From assembly GCF_014397245.1 (NCBI RefSeq), contig NZ_JACLHY010000020.1, positions 37,121 to 101,120 on the forward strand: a stretch of 64,000 bases of DNA, written 5' to 3'. This document shows, piece by piece, positions 56,209 to 64,000 of the stretch. The stretch comes from Arenibacter arenosicollis (GTDB lineage: Bacteria > Bacteroidota > Bacteroidia > Flavobacteriales > Flavobacteriaceae). Each line of letters starts with the position of its first letter. Position 1 is the first letter of the stretch. The notes below the pieces were generated by a model. It saw nothing but the letters and a program-made list of their open reading frames with translations, made no database searches and was not told the origin of the DNA. The position numbers and the translations under genes were made by a program.

Positions 56209-57157
56209 AAAGAACAAAATCGTTTTTACGTCCATTCTCCTCTGTATTCTCCTGTTTATTACCGCCTATGCCGTAATTATAATGGATGAAGGGGAGAATC
56301 CCAACCTGGATATCAATCAAATTCCTTTACCGGAATTAAAGAATGAACAAAAAATATATGACTCAAAATTGGATGCACTTAACGATATTAAAGAGGAAAA
56401 ACAATTAAATGTACCCAGTGTCTACAATGATAAATTTTTGGATTCCACCGGGCGGTACGACCCAGATTTATTGAACAAGGAGAAAAGGCGAATGGTGGAT
56501 AGCATTTATAAATATGGACGTATACAATATTCACAAAAGCACTATAACAATGTAAAAATGCACGCCCCTAGGGCGAGTATTCCGATAGCGGAAGTTAATC
56601 CTTTAGATGATGGAATTACAACTGCGGAAACCCAGGTAGCCTCCAAGGAATTGGCTCTTGATCATCAACTTTTTTTTGCATCCCACCCTATTTCTGATGA
56701 GGACCGGACCACTTCTCCCCAATCTATCCTGGCAAGGGTCGACGGTACTCAAACTGTAAAGACGGACTATCGTTTAAGAATGCGCCTATTGCAAGACACG
56801 AAGATCAATAGTGTTTTGATTCCTAAAAATACCCGCATCTATGGATTCGTAAGTTTTAAGCCGAACAGAACATTAATACGCATTGAAAACATCGACCATT
56901 TCCCTATACAATTAATGGCCTACGATTTTGAAGATGGTTCCGAGGGCATATATCTAAAGAATAATTTTCGCGCGGAAGCCACAAATGAAGTGGTGGATGA
57001 TATAGTGGACGATATAAATATTACGGGGATGCCACAAATTAAAGGGGTTCAGCGGATCTTTAGACGTAATAGAAGGAACACTCGGGCCACGATAATCGAT
57101 AATTACAAACTGATACTAAAATTGAAAAAGAACAATCCTAAATTATATTTTCAATGA
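56198..57157 (+). CDS. traM: TraM-type VirB10-like protein
   Basis: 319 residues. N-terminal membrane segment at about 9-27, then a long polar linker, and a C-terminal domain from about 185 (ILARVDGTQTVKTDYRLRMR, VLIPKNTRIYGFVSFKPNRT) that matches the TraM/VirB10 beta-barrel core (LLIPKG.. type). It links the inner and outer parts of the channel. The stop overlaps the TraN start by 4 bp. Confidence 0.82.
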   Translation: MKIEKNKIVFTSILLCILLFITAYAVIIMDEGENPNLDINQIPLPELKNEQKIYDSKLDALNDIKEEKQLNVPSVYNDKFLDSTGRYDPDLLNKEKRRMVDSIYKYGRIQYSQKHYNNVKMHAPRASIPIAEVNPLDDGITTAETQVASKELALDHQLFFASHPISDEDRTTSPQSILARVDGTQTVKTDYRLRMRLLQDTKINSVLIPKNTRIYGFVSFKPNRTLIRIENIDHFPIQLMAYDFEDGSEGIYLKNNFRAEATNEVVDDIVDDINITGMPQIKGVQRIFRRNRRNTRATIIDNYKLILKLKKNNPKLYFQ

Positions 57158-57954
57158 AAACCCTACTCCTTATTTTAATATTTGGTATTTGTATTCCGAT
57201 GTCCGCTCAAGGTCCCTTGGATACCATTTATGCCAATGAACAAAAAAATGTGGCCTTGTTTTTTTCCGAACCGATTCGCCAGGGTATTACGGGCGCGCAA
57301 CATTTTGTATTTACCTATAACCGGGAAAAGGAACAGCATTTTGGTCTTTTGCAGGCACAGCCCGGTCCTGAAAGCAATCTATTGGTGGTTACTTCCAAAG
57401 GACAGCTGTATTCCTATATCTTAAAATACGAACCGCAATTGACCAATCTAAATTATTTTATAGATGAAAATGATAGTATTGGGAACGAAGTCCCTCAAAA
57501 GACCATCTTGGATTCGGTAAAAATAGATACGAAATCCAATGACGTTAGGTCGGACTATTTTAACAGGGCATGTAGGCATGTAATAAAATCCCAATCTGGA
57601 TATATTGCTTCCAGACAAAAACGGGGTATATCCTTGAAACTATTAAAACCTGTTTATTACGGTTCTGAAGTTTTTCTGATTATTGAGGCTATGAATAATT
57701 CTGGCATCGATTTCGAAATCGATTATCTAAATGCTTATAAGGCCAATGGAGCCAATAGGCCTAAAGCTTCCTTTCAGAATATTCAATTGAAGACAATTTA
57801 TACCTACGATCTGCCAAAGATCATCAAAAACAGGGAGAGGAAACGGTTTGTATTTGTCCTTCCCAAGTTTGTACTGGCACCTATGGAAAAATTGATTCTT
57901 GAGTTAAGGGAATTAAAGGGAAGTAGGTCTTTACTTCTGGATATTCATCTTTAA
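57154..57954 (+). CDS. traN: TraN-type (DUF4138) VirB9-like protein
   Basis: 266 residues. Signal peptide MKTLLLILIFGICIPMSAQ. The mature part begins NEQKNVALFFSEPIRQGITG and continues with GLLQAQPGPESNLLVVTSKG, the TraN/VirB9 pattern. It forms the outer part of the transfer channel. It ends the compact tra operon; the next gene is 516 bp away across the palindromic element. Confidence 0.85.
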   Translation: MKTLLLILIFGICIPMSAQGPLDTIYANEQKNVALFFSEPIRQGITGAQHFVFTYNREKEQHFGLLQAQPGPESNLLVVTSKGQLYSYILKYEPQLTNLNYFIDENDSIGNEVPQKTILDSVKIDTKSNDVRSDYFNRACRHVIKSQSGYIASRQKRGISLKLLKPVYYGSEVFLIIEAMNNSGIDFEIDYLNAYKANGANRPKASFQNIQLKTIYTYDLPKIIKNRERKRFVFVLPKFVLAPMEKLILELRELKGSRSLLLDIHL

Positions 57955-58117
57955 CCATAAGTTTTAATAAGTTATGATAAGTGTTTGTTATTTAATGATA
58001 TAAATACTATTAAACGTAAGTAACACCAAGAATTTTTCGCACTTACATCCCCACTATTGGTATTTGTTTCCAGTATCTCAAAATAGATATAAGATATAGT
58101 TTTAGTATTCGATTTAC

Positions 58118-58399
58118 GCATTGTCCACTTCCGGACATTATGGATTTTACATTGTCTTTCAATTCACTTGCACCGCTGTAGCCGCTCCCTTTTTTTGAAG
58201 GCAAAACAACAATATTTTTGGATGAAAACACTGCATAAAGCCATCGCTCCTTCCCCACTGTTTATAAGTGTTTTCATCCAAAAATATTGTATTCCATCAA
58301 GCAACAAAAAAAGGTAACGACGACGGCTCTATGGAAAGTAAATCGAAATATCAAATTATGGAATCATCGAAAATATCTCAAAACGGAAGTGGACAATGC
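58118..58399. mobile_element. MITE-like palindromic element of about 282 bp
   Basis: Terminal inverted repeats are exact: GCATTGTCCACTTCCG (58118-58133) and its complement (58384-58399). Inside, a second exact pair of 24-bp arms (58209-58232 and 58267-58290) flanks a 34-base loop. Between them the two sides match imperfectly (AGCCG...CTTTTTTTG on the left against its inverted form on the right), so the whole unit is one long imperfect palindrome. No gene is inside; the minus frame 58043-58258 runs across an end. No clear target duplication is seen at the borders. A non-autonomous transposable element is the best reading; a conserved RNA/DNA hairpin of the conjugative element is the alternative. 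Confidence 0.7.
58209..58290. repeat. 24-bp perfect inverted repeat (core hairpin of the palindromic element)
   Basis: Left arm starts ACAATATTTTTGGATGAAAA and continues with CACT; the right arm is its exact complement. The 34-base loop contains GCC, CGCTCC and CCCC and is not part of a stem. The free energy would be high for an AT-rich genome. Confidence 0.9.
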
Positions 58400-58469
58400 C
58401 TAACAAAAAAAAGGAAAACACTCCGGATATAATAAGTAAATCATTTGTTAAACCTTAAATATTTTAATT

Positions 58470-58805
58470 ATGGGAATTATTAGAAACAATGTTCAGTTAA
58501 TCGGTAATGTAGGACAGGATCCCAACATTACGAATCTAGAAAATGGTAAAAAAGTGGCTCGATTTTCCTTGGCGACCAATGCCTATTTCAAAGACTCCAA
58601 TGGAGAAAGACAGAAGGAAACCAATTGGCACAATATAGTGGCATGGGGCAAGAGTGCGGAAATTATAGAAAAGTTCGCGGCCAAGGGAAAGGAAATTGCT
58701 GTGACGGGAAAACTTAAATCCCGAACATACACTCCTGACGATGGCATTCAACGCTATATAACCGAAGTGGAAGCTAGGGAAATTTTGCTCCTAGGAAATA
58801 ACTAA
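58470..58805 (+). CDS. ssb: Single-stranded DNA-binding protein
   Basis: 111 residues. OB-fold pattern: VQLIGNVGQDPNITNLENGK, ARFSLATNAYFKDSNGER, TNWHNIVAWGKSAEIIEKFA, KGKEIAVTGKLKSRTYTPDD. It is short; the Gly-rich linker and the acidic C-terminal tip of chromosomal SSB proteins (DDDIPF type) are absent, as is common for element-coded SSB. It probably coats the transferred strand. Confidence 0.93.
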   Translation: MGIIRNNVQLIGNVGQDPNITNLENGKKVARFSLATNAYFKDSNGERQKETNWHNIVAWGKSAEIIEKFAAKGKEIAVTGKLKSRTYTPDDGIQRYITEVEAREILLLGNN

Positions 58806-58813
58806 ACAAAAAA

Positions 58814-58847
58814 AGAGGGTATCACCCGAAAATTGATCCCTCTTTTT
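58814..58847 (+). terminator. Intrinsic terminator after ssb
   Basis: AGAGGG-T-ATCA pairs with TGAT-CCCTCT, with A and T runs on the two sides, so it could work in both directions. Confidence 0.8.
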
Positions 58848-58874
58848 ACTAAATCAATATATAAACACTTGATA

Positions 58875-59324
58875 ATGAAATACAAAGTTAATGAAATCCA
58901 GATAAGTTACAAAGAACAAATACGCTCTCCCTTCTGGCACGTGATTGGATGCTCACAGGATGCGGCAAACATATTATACAACCAGTGGAACAAGAATACC
59001 ATAGGGATACAGGAATGTTTTAAGGTGGTACTGTTGAACAATAGTAATAAGGTCAAAGGTATCTATAAGCTTTCTCAAGGCGGCATTACCGGCACCTTGG
59101 TGGATCTAAGGATACTTTTTGCCGTAGCCCTAAAATCCCTTTCAGTGGCGATAATACTTGTCCACAATCACCCCAGTGGTAAACTGAAGGCAAGTGAGGC
59201 CGATGTGCTCCTTACTCGGAAAATAAAAAATGCCGCAGAATTTCTCGATATAAAAGTTCTGGACCATTTGATCATTGCACCAGATGGCGGATACTTTAGT
59301 TTTTCGGATCACGGTCTAATATGA
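58875..59324 (+). CDS. RadC-like JAB/MPN domain protein
   Basis: 149 residues from the ATG at 58875; the frame is open to 58833, but that part is the terminator. The JAMM metal motif is VHNHPSG..K..S..D at about 96-110, and FKVVLLNNSNKVKGIYKLSQ, the preceding strand pair, is typical. The helix-hairpin-helix of full RadC is missing. Such short copies are standard in conjugative elements and phage-like islands; the role is not settled (anti-restriction or nuclease-like functions have been proposed). Confidence 0.88.
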   Translation: MKYKVNEIQISYKEQIRSPFWHVIGCSQDAANILYNQWNKNTIGIQECFKVVLLNNSNKVKGIYKLSQGGITGTLVDLRILFAVALKSLSVAIILVHNHPSGKLKASEADVLLTRKIKNAAEFLDIKVLDHLIIAPDGGYFSFSDHGLI

Positions 59325-59811
59325 GTTTGAAAGCCAATTATTTTTTAACCTAGGTACAATCCCCCGGGCCCTTGCAAATCGCAGGGCCTTTTTTTTGTCC
59401 TGACTTTTGGAGCATTAATCCTTTTTATTCCCATTTTTTTTCAATCCCATTTATTTTCATATCAAAACGAAGCATTTGGTGCCATTTCCCATTTTAGTTT
59501 TATGGACAAAAGGAATATATTTAAAAGACAGTTTCATAGTACATCTTTTGATTCGTTGATTCCTATTGATTTGACTTTCCAGGATAGCGATTCTAACTGA
59601 ATATTTTAACGGATGAACATTTTATGTTCGAGGTTTTTGTAGCGCTATCAGCGGACAAAAAGGAGAAGCAAGAGGATAACATGCCAAGGCAATGTTATTG
59701 TTTGTATTTAATTGAATGTCAGGAGTGTAGGTGGGTTTATTAAAAGTTATGACAGAGGTGACTACAGTAAATCCGGCGCGAGGCCAACATAATAGTGAAT
59801 TTTTACAGTAA
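59325..59811. other. Intergenic region upstream of the mobilization genes, candidate oriT
   Basis: No gene seen. The region holds the terminator at 59367-59396, a perfect inverted repeat GAACAT-TTT-ATGTTC at 59615-59629, a TAGCGCTA palindrome nearby, and the string TACAGTAAAT twice just before the mobilization gene (about 59763 and 59803). The transfer origin usually lies next to the relaxase genes, so this is the most likely place. Confidence 0.35.
59367..59396 (+). terminator. Intrinsic terminator after the RadC-like gene
   Basis: GGCCC-T-TGC / GCA-GGGCC stem with one bulged T and a 5-base loop, followed by eight Ts. Confidence 0.88.
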
Positions 59812-60399
59812 ATGAATCTTCAAGGCAAAAAGGCATATGACTTTTCAGCGATAAGTATCAAATCCAATATCGCTGAGCGGTTTCGGAAGTTTTCCAAAAA
59901 AGTGGGTCGCTCCCACTCGAAAACCATACAGACCATGATCAATTTTTTCGAGTGGAACGAAATCTCCCCCAACGATTCCATGGGACCCAATATGATCAGC
60001 TTGGAGAACAGACTTAAAAAAAGGATAAATGCCCTAGTGGCCATAATCAAGAACATCGAAAAAAACCAGACCAAACCTACCAACGCCATGTTGGAATTAT
60101 TGTTTCAAGAAAATAAAAACGAAACCCAATTTACTGATGATAAACTAATGTTCGAACAACATGATTTGATTTCAGAAAATGAGGAGCTTGAATATTATCG
60201 AAATCAATATGAAGATATCCGGGTACAGTATCACAAAGTAAAAAACCATCTTGAAAATATCCTGGATAAAGTCTCCTATGTTAAAGGAAATTTTGGCAGT
60301 GGATACCTAAAACTTCAGATGAGCCAACAGGATTTTGAAAATTTAAAAAAATCATTGAACCATGTACATCACGATAACAAAACAAAAGACGGACGGTAA
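59812..60399 (+). CDS. BfmA/BtgA-like mobilization protein
   Basis: 195 residues. The N-terminal part (FSAISIKSNIAERFRKFSKK, SHSKTIQTMINFFEWNEISP) is a ribbon-helix-helix type DNA-binding fold as in the BfmA/BtgA auxiliary relaxation proteins of Bacteroidetes elements. A long helical C-terminus follows (EELEYYRNQYEDIRVQYHKV). It would recognise oriT and recruit the relaxase. It overlaps the next gene by 38 bp. Confidence 0.75.
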   Translation: MNLQGKKAYDFSAISIKSNIAERFRKFSKKVGRSHSKTIQTMINFFEWNEISPNDSMGPNMISLENRLKKRINALVAIIKNIEKNQTKPTNAMLELLFQENKNETQFTDDKLMFEQHDLISENEELEYYRNQYEDIRVQYHKVKNHLENILDKVSYVKGNFGSGYLKLQMSQQDFENLKKSLNHVHHDNKTKDGR

Positions 60400-61396
60400 C
60401 TTTGCTCAAAGCGTAGCGGATTTCGTAGCCTATCTGGAGAAGGAAAACCAGCATAGGTCCATGGACGACTTGGAACATTTCTTCGATCAATACGGAGATG
60501 GGATATCAAAGGAAGAAGTGATCCAAGAAATTGATGGCAATACTTCCAAGCTTAAAAAAACGGAGCCCAAATTCTACTCCATTACCGTTAATCCAAGTGC
60601 CTTTGAATTAAAAAGATTGCAAAACCCCTCACAAAACCTCAAAGAATATACCCGGGATTTAATGAAGGACTATGCCGCAGCCTTTAACCGTGAAATTAAT
60701 GGGAGGGCCGTGACTATCGACGATATTAAATACTTTGCAAAAATTGAACACCATAGAACTTTTAAAGGGACAGATCACCAGATTCGGGAAAATCAACCCT
60801 ATGCGACTAAAATATTGGAATTAAAAAAGCAAATTCGAAATATTGAACAGGGAAAAGCACAAGGCGATATTGCGAAATTACTACGCGATATTGCCCGGCT
60901 GGAAAGGGAGGCTCCTCATCAGCAGAATGGGCAACGTATTGTACAGGGCATGGCCAAACAGGGACCGCAACACCACATCCATATCATTGTCAGCCGAAAG
61001 GATATGTCCAACTCCTTCAGTTTGTCACCAGGTAGCAAATACAAGTCATCAGAGACCATTTTTAATGGGAAAGCTGTAAAACGCGGCTTTGATAGGGATA
61101 AGTTTTTCTCATCTTCCGAAAAAACTTTTGACAAGCTATTTGGTTACCACCGAAACTATGCTGAAACTTACCAAGCTCGAAAAACATTCATAAATAACCC
61201 AAAACAATTTTTCTCCATTCTTTCCGGACTTCCTACCAATGAAAAGAACCTAGCATTTAAATTATTGCGCAAAACAGGAATTGATTATCCAGTGATGAAT
61301 ATTCCGACCAATAAGGTACAGCTAGCCCTTAAAACGCTACAAAGATTAAAAAAAGGACTGGACAAAGCCATACAATCGGGTTCCATTGGGATATGA
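60362..61396 (+). CDS. Relaxase-like mobilization protein (DUF5712/MobB type)
   Basis: 344 residues. HHIHIIVSRKD at about 203-213 is a histidine-rich metal-binding motif of the relaxase type, and an early region VNPSAFELKRLQNPS precedes it. The rest is helical and basic (SRKDMSNSFSLSPG, KAVKRGFDRDKFF). I associate it with DUF5712 proteins encoded beside BfmA-like genes. The nicking tyrosine cannot be assigned with confidence, although several tyrosines lie in the first half. Overlap by 4 bp with the coupling protein gene completes the mob operon. Confidence 0.72.
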   Translation: MYITITKQKTDGNFAQSVADFVAYLEKENQHRSMDDLEHFFDQYGDGISKEEVIQEIDGNTSKLKKTEPKFYSITVNPSAFELKRLQNPSQNLKEYTRDLMKDYAAAFNREINGRAVTIDDIKYFAKIEHHRTFKGTDHQIRENQPYATKILELKKQIRNIEQGKAQGDIAKLLRDIARLEREAPHQQNGQRIVQGMAKQGPQHHIHIIVSRKDMSNSFSLSPGSKYKSSETIFNGKAVKRGFDRDKFFSSSEKTFDKLFGYHRNYAETYQARKTFINNPKQFFSILSGLPTNEKNLAFKLLRKTGIDYPVMNIPTNKVQLALKTLQRLKKGLDKAIQSGSIGI

Positions 61397-62844
61397 ACAC
61401 CGACTGGGCACATACCGTTCTTTATGTCGTTATACCTGTTATATTTATCGGTACGTTTTTATTCGTTTTTCTACATAAGGAAGGAACCCACGTTACTGAT
61501 AAAGTGTATCAGGTAAATTTTAAACTGCAAACCGGTAAATTTAAAATCGATAATATCAAACGCGGGGCATCCGTCATTGGTGCTGCAGGCAGTGGAAAGA
61601 CGGAAAGTGTCATCTATAATTTTTTGAAGCATTTTAGTCAACAGCAATTTTGCGGAATCCTACACGATTATAAGAATTTTGAACTCACAGAGATGGCCTA
61701 TCCCCTATTCTCTATTAATGATCAAATAAAATTCTATACCATCGCCTTTGATCAAATTCACTTTAAAGTAAACCCCATAGCCCCAAGATACTTGCACAAC
61801 GAGGAGAGTGTCAATGAAATTTCCAAAGTGCTTGTCGAAAATTTACTGGAATTTAATGAGGCCAGTTCCAATAGTACCACCAAATTTTTCAATGATGCCG
61901 TTGAAGGACTGTTAAGCGGATTGATATGGAAGCTAAAATCGTCCTTTCCGCAATACTGTACCCTTCCCCATTTAATTGCCATATTCCAATCCATGGACAC
62001 CAATAGGTTGGTTGCATTCTTAAAATCAGACCTTATTTCCAAAGGTATGGCCAGTGCCTTTATCAACGGGGTGGATTCCGACAAACAAACGGCCGGAGTA
62101 AAGAGCACCCTGGCCAACGCATTCAAGAAGATTAGTTCCCAACAACTGTTCATGGTGCTTTCCAAGGATGAAGTACCTCTTGATATAAACAGTGAGGAAA
62201 ACCCAGCAGTGATCTCCCTTGTGAACCATCCCAAATATGAAGCCGCTTATTCACCTATAATAGCAGCTGTTCTACATACTGTAATAAAACAGATGAGTGT
62301 CAGAAACCAACGACGTTCCTTTCTGTTGATGGAGGAGGCTCCTACCTTAAAACTTTTAAATATGCACCGCATTCCTGCTACCTTGCGCAGTTATGATATT
62401 GCCACCGTATACGTAATGCAGGACAAGGTACAGAACGATATCCTTTATGGTGACAAAATGAGCAGGGCCATATTGGCCAACCTCTCGTACCAATTTTTCG
62501 GAAAGGTAAACGACCCCGATACCGCCAAATACTACGAACGCTTCTTTGAAATCGTTAGAAAGGAAACGACAAGTATCAACCGTGGAAATAACCTTAATTT
62601 CGATACTCGGATTACCACAGGGGAAAAGGAGGTCTCCAAACGTAGGGCCGATGTTTTTTTTCGTTTACAACAAGGAGAATTTATTGCTTTTGCAGATGGA
62701 AAGGACAAAAAGGTGAAATTCAATTTACAATCTATCATAAAGGAATTGCCACCCAGAAGGAATTATTATTCCCAAGAAGATTTGAGAATGAATTTTGAAA
62801 GGATCTACCGGGAGATTCGGTCGATTACAAAAATAGATACTTAA
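61393..62844 (+). CDS. Type IV coupling protein (TraG/VirD4 family)
   Basis: 483 residues. One N-terminal membrane segment (TVLYVVIPVIFIGTFLFVFL), Walker A GAAGSGKTE at about 63-71, Walker B FLLMEEAPT at about 310-318 and the motif ATVYVMQDKVQ after it. It is shorter than most VirD4 proteins and lacks a second membrane segment. It hands the relaxase-DNA complex to the transfer channel. Confidence 0.88.
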   Translation: MNTDWAHTVLYVVIPVIFIGTFLFVFLHKEGTHVTDKVYQVNFKLQTGKFKIDNIKRGASVIGAAGSGKTESVIYNFLKHFSQQQFCGILHDYKNFELTEMAYPLFSINDQIKFYTIAFDQIHFKVNPIAPRYLHNEESVNEISKVLVENLLEFNEASSNSTTKFFNDAVEGLLSGLIWKLKSSFPQYCTLPHLIAIFQSMDTNRLVAFLKSDLISKGMASAFINGVDSDKQTAGVKSTLANAFKKISSQQLFMVLSKDEVPLDINSEENPAVISLVNHPKYEAAYSPIIAAVLHTVIKQMSVRNQRRSFLLMEEAPTLKLLNMHRIPATLRSYDIATVYVMQDKVQNDILYGDKMSRAILANLSYQFFGKVNDPDTAKYYERFFEIVRKETTSINRGNNLNFDTRITTGEKEVSKRRADVFFRLQQGEFIAFADGKDKKVKFNLQSIIKELPPRRNYYSQEDLRMNFERIYREIRSITKIDT

Positions 62845-62950
62845 CTCCGCATAATTTTCGACAATAAAGTAGTGCTAATTAAAATGCTAATTTTAACAAA
62901 ACGGAGGCTTTTTACAATGAGGTTTTTCTATCACTAAATGATTATGGTAT

Positions 62951-63166
62951 TTAATTATCCTCGGAAATGTTATAAATGTCTTCTTTGACTTTTTTTGATA
63001 ACCCCTGGGTTTTGCCCGTTAAATTTTGGTCAGCAATGTCGTTGGATTCGACAATGGTGTCCATTTTAAAAACCTGTTTGTCAAAAGGAGGTACATCCCG
63101 ATCGATGACATACCCAGATAAAGCCAATAAGTAAGTACCAAATAATAGAATAGACCTTTTCATCAC
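62951..63166 (-). CDS. Small exported hypothetical protein, 71 residues
   Basis: An N-terminal hydrophobic segment (ILLFGTYLLALSGYVI) is followed by a polar, acidic tail ending ISEDN. No cysteine for lipidation. Unrecognised; lies in the tail of the conjugative element with another small gene upstream on the same strand. Confidence 0.5.
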   Translation of the reverse strand: MMKRSILLFGTYLLALSGYVIDRDVPPFDKQVFKMDTIVESNDIADQNLTGKTQGLSKKVKEDIYNISEDN

Positions 63167-63208
63167 ATATTATTTTTGTTCGTGAGATTTAATATTGATG
63201 AATTAAAG

Positions 63209-63385
63209 TTAGCCTAGGTATAATTTTCTCATTAGCTCAAATGCAAAATTTTTTATCCTCTTCAACATGTTCATTATACTACCTTTCCAATTTTTATCGT
63301 TGCTATTCGTAATATTTTCCTTTTGAAAAAGAACGCTTCGAGGAAAAATTGAGGTGAAATCTTGAATGCCTTCGTTGTCCTTCAT
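63209..63385 (-). CDS. Small hypothetical protein, 58 residues
   Basis: From the ATG at 63385 (the frame also opens at 63391). Soluble, basic at the end (MLKRIKNFAFELMRKLYLG), which could be an amphipathic helix. No family. It may be co-transcribed with the exported protein 42 bp downstream. Weak support. Confidence 0.35.
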   Translation of the reverse strand: MKDNEGIQDFTSIFPRSVLFQKENITNSNDKNWKGSIMNMLKRIKNFAFELMRKLYLG

Positions 63386-63483
63386 TATCATATAATCGTT
63401 TCAACTAATGGTTGATTCATTTGAATTAATATTTAGGAAACCGCATTATTATTTTCACCTAGGTCAACTTTATTTTTTTAGCT

Positions 63484-63795
63484 ATGATTTTTTCACTCGA
63501 AATGATTATTCCGTTCTTTTGTGGTTTCGCCACGGCATTTGCACTATTATACATATTCGGATTAGTTAACGAACCAAAAAATCAATTATCCAAGAACATT
63601 CAAGAATTTCAGTTTAACCGAAATATAGACCGGGCTACAAGTCTGAACAAAGGAGGTATTGACCAAAATTTTGTTATAAGTTTAAAAGACGACCAAACTT
63701 CCAAAACCAAGATAAGGTTTAACAAGAGCCTAAAAATGCTCAAGATCAAAATTGAAGAGTTTAAAGCTCGAAGCAATATTTCTCAATTACAATAA
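63484..63795 (+). CDS. Small membrane protein of the element, 103 residues
   Basis: One N-terminal membrane segment (MIIPFFCGFATAFALLYIFG), then a basic cytoplasmic tail (KTKIRFNKSLKMLKIKIEEF). No family recognised. The rest of the window (63796-64000) contains no gene. Confidence 0.55.
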   Translation: MIFSLEMIIPFFCGFATAFALLYIFGLVNEPKNQLSKNIQEFQFNRNIDRATSLNKGGIDQNFVISLKDDQTSKTKIRFNKSLKMLKIKIEEFKARSNISQLQ

Positions 63796-64000
63796 GATAT
63801 TTTTAGGATTAGTGAATAAGGTAATAATATTGAGCGTGTCTTTTCCCAAACAATTGGATGAAAGCTAAAGTCTTGATAAATAAACTGGAGTTCAGGATAA
63901 GCTGTAGTTGGAAAGTCCACCATTTCAACGAAAAAACACGGATTTATTGTCGATTAAACAGAATAAATAACAATATTTGGAGTTAAAGTATCATACCTAA

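Noticed and set aside
58043..58258. 71-codon minus frame across the palindromic element
   Set aside because: It runs across one end of the inverted repeat; its apparent protein character comes from the repeat itself.
1..64000. tRNA, rRNA, CRISPR arrays, prophage structural genes, toxin-antitoxin pairs
   Set aside because: Looked for by eye on both strands; none could be supported.

Overview
The window reads as chromosomal DNA of a marine-type member of the Flavobacteriaceae (Bacteroidota). The grounds are a low-GC composition, many lipoproteins and family-typical proteins (FtsX-type permeases of about 800 residues, type-II NADH dehydrogenase, LytTR regulators), start sites with weak Shine-Dalgarno sequences, and a Bacteroidetes-type conjugation module (TraE-F-G-I-J-K-M-N order, BfmA-like mobilization protein). 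The genus cannot be fixed from the sequence alone. No tRNA, rRNA or CRISPR array was seen.

Layout. (1) 1-12 kb: a cut AraC-type regulator, an amidohydrolase/PD40 lipoprotein, an S41 peptidase, a DUF4386 membrane protein with a Crp-type regulator, a PAS histidine kinase divergent from a single-domain response regulator, a DJ-1/PfpI lipoprotein, NDH-2, a second Crp-type regulator and a LytTR response regulator. (2) 12.2-15.1 kb: four overlapping minus-strand genes (SAM methyltransferase, AIR-synthase/HypE-like protein, ThiE/TenI-like protein, Trm112-like zinc protein). They lie behind a clear TPP riboswitch whose expression platform is an intrinsic terminator. This is the most interesting part: a thiamine-regulated operon whose gene set is not that of the standard thiamine pathway. 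(3) 15.5-20.9 kb: assimilatory sulfite reductase (cysJ, cysI) behind a 1-Cys peroxiredoxin and a LysR-type regulator, with a LysR-type dyad in the leader. (4) 21-27 kb: META-domain lipoprotein, Pr6Pr membrane protein, a long gene-poor stretch, an ECF sigma factor with a membrane protein that joins an anti-sigma-like N-terminus to a beta-barrel-like C-terminus, and a fibronectin-III lipoprotein. (5) 27-47.1 kb: a nine-gene efflux operon (TolC, HlyD adaptor, ATPase, five tandem MacB/FtsX permeases, second ATPase) divergent from an NtrC-type regulator and its kinase. The divergent region holds three perfect dyads and a possible sigma-54 promoter. (6) 47.3-64 kb: a short 56-residue membrane protein, then an integrative conjugative element. 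It carries an excisionase-like HTH gene, replication-type wHTH and DnaC-like proteins, an amidase, a type IV secretion operon, a long palindromic MITE-like element, SSB, a RadC-like protein, mobilization proteins and a coupling ATPase. The window ends inside it; no integrase or att site is visible.

How the genes work together. The riboswitch operon should be made only when TPP is scarce. The methyltransferase and Trm112-like protein look like a catalytic/activator pair, and the AIRS-like and ThiE-like proteins look like a kinase/phosphate-handling step and a TIM-barrel step of an unknown thiamine-related salvage or conversion route. The NtrC/kinase pair probably switches on the divergent efflux operon. 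The Tra, Mob and coupling proteins make one conjugation machine.
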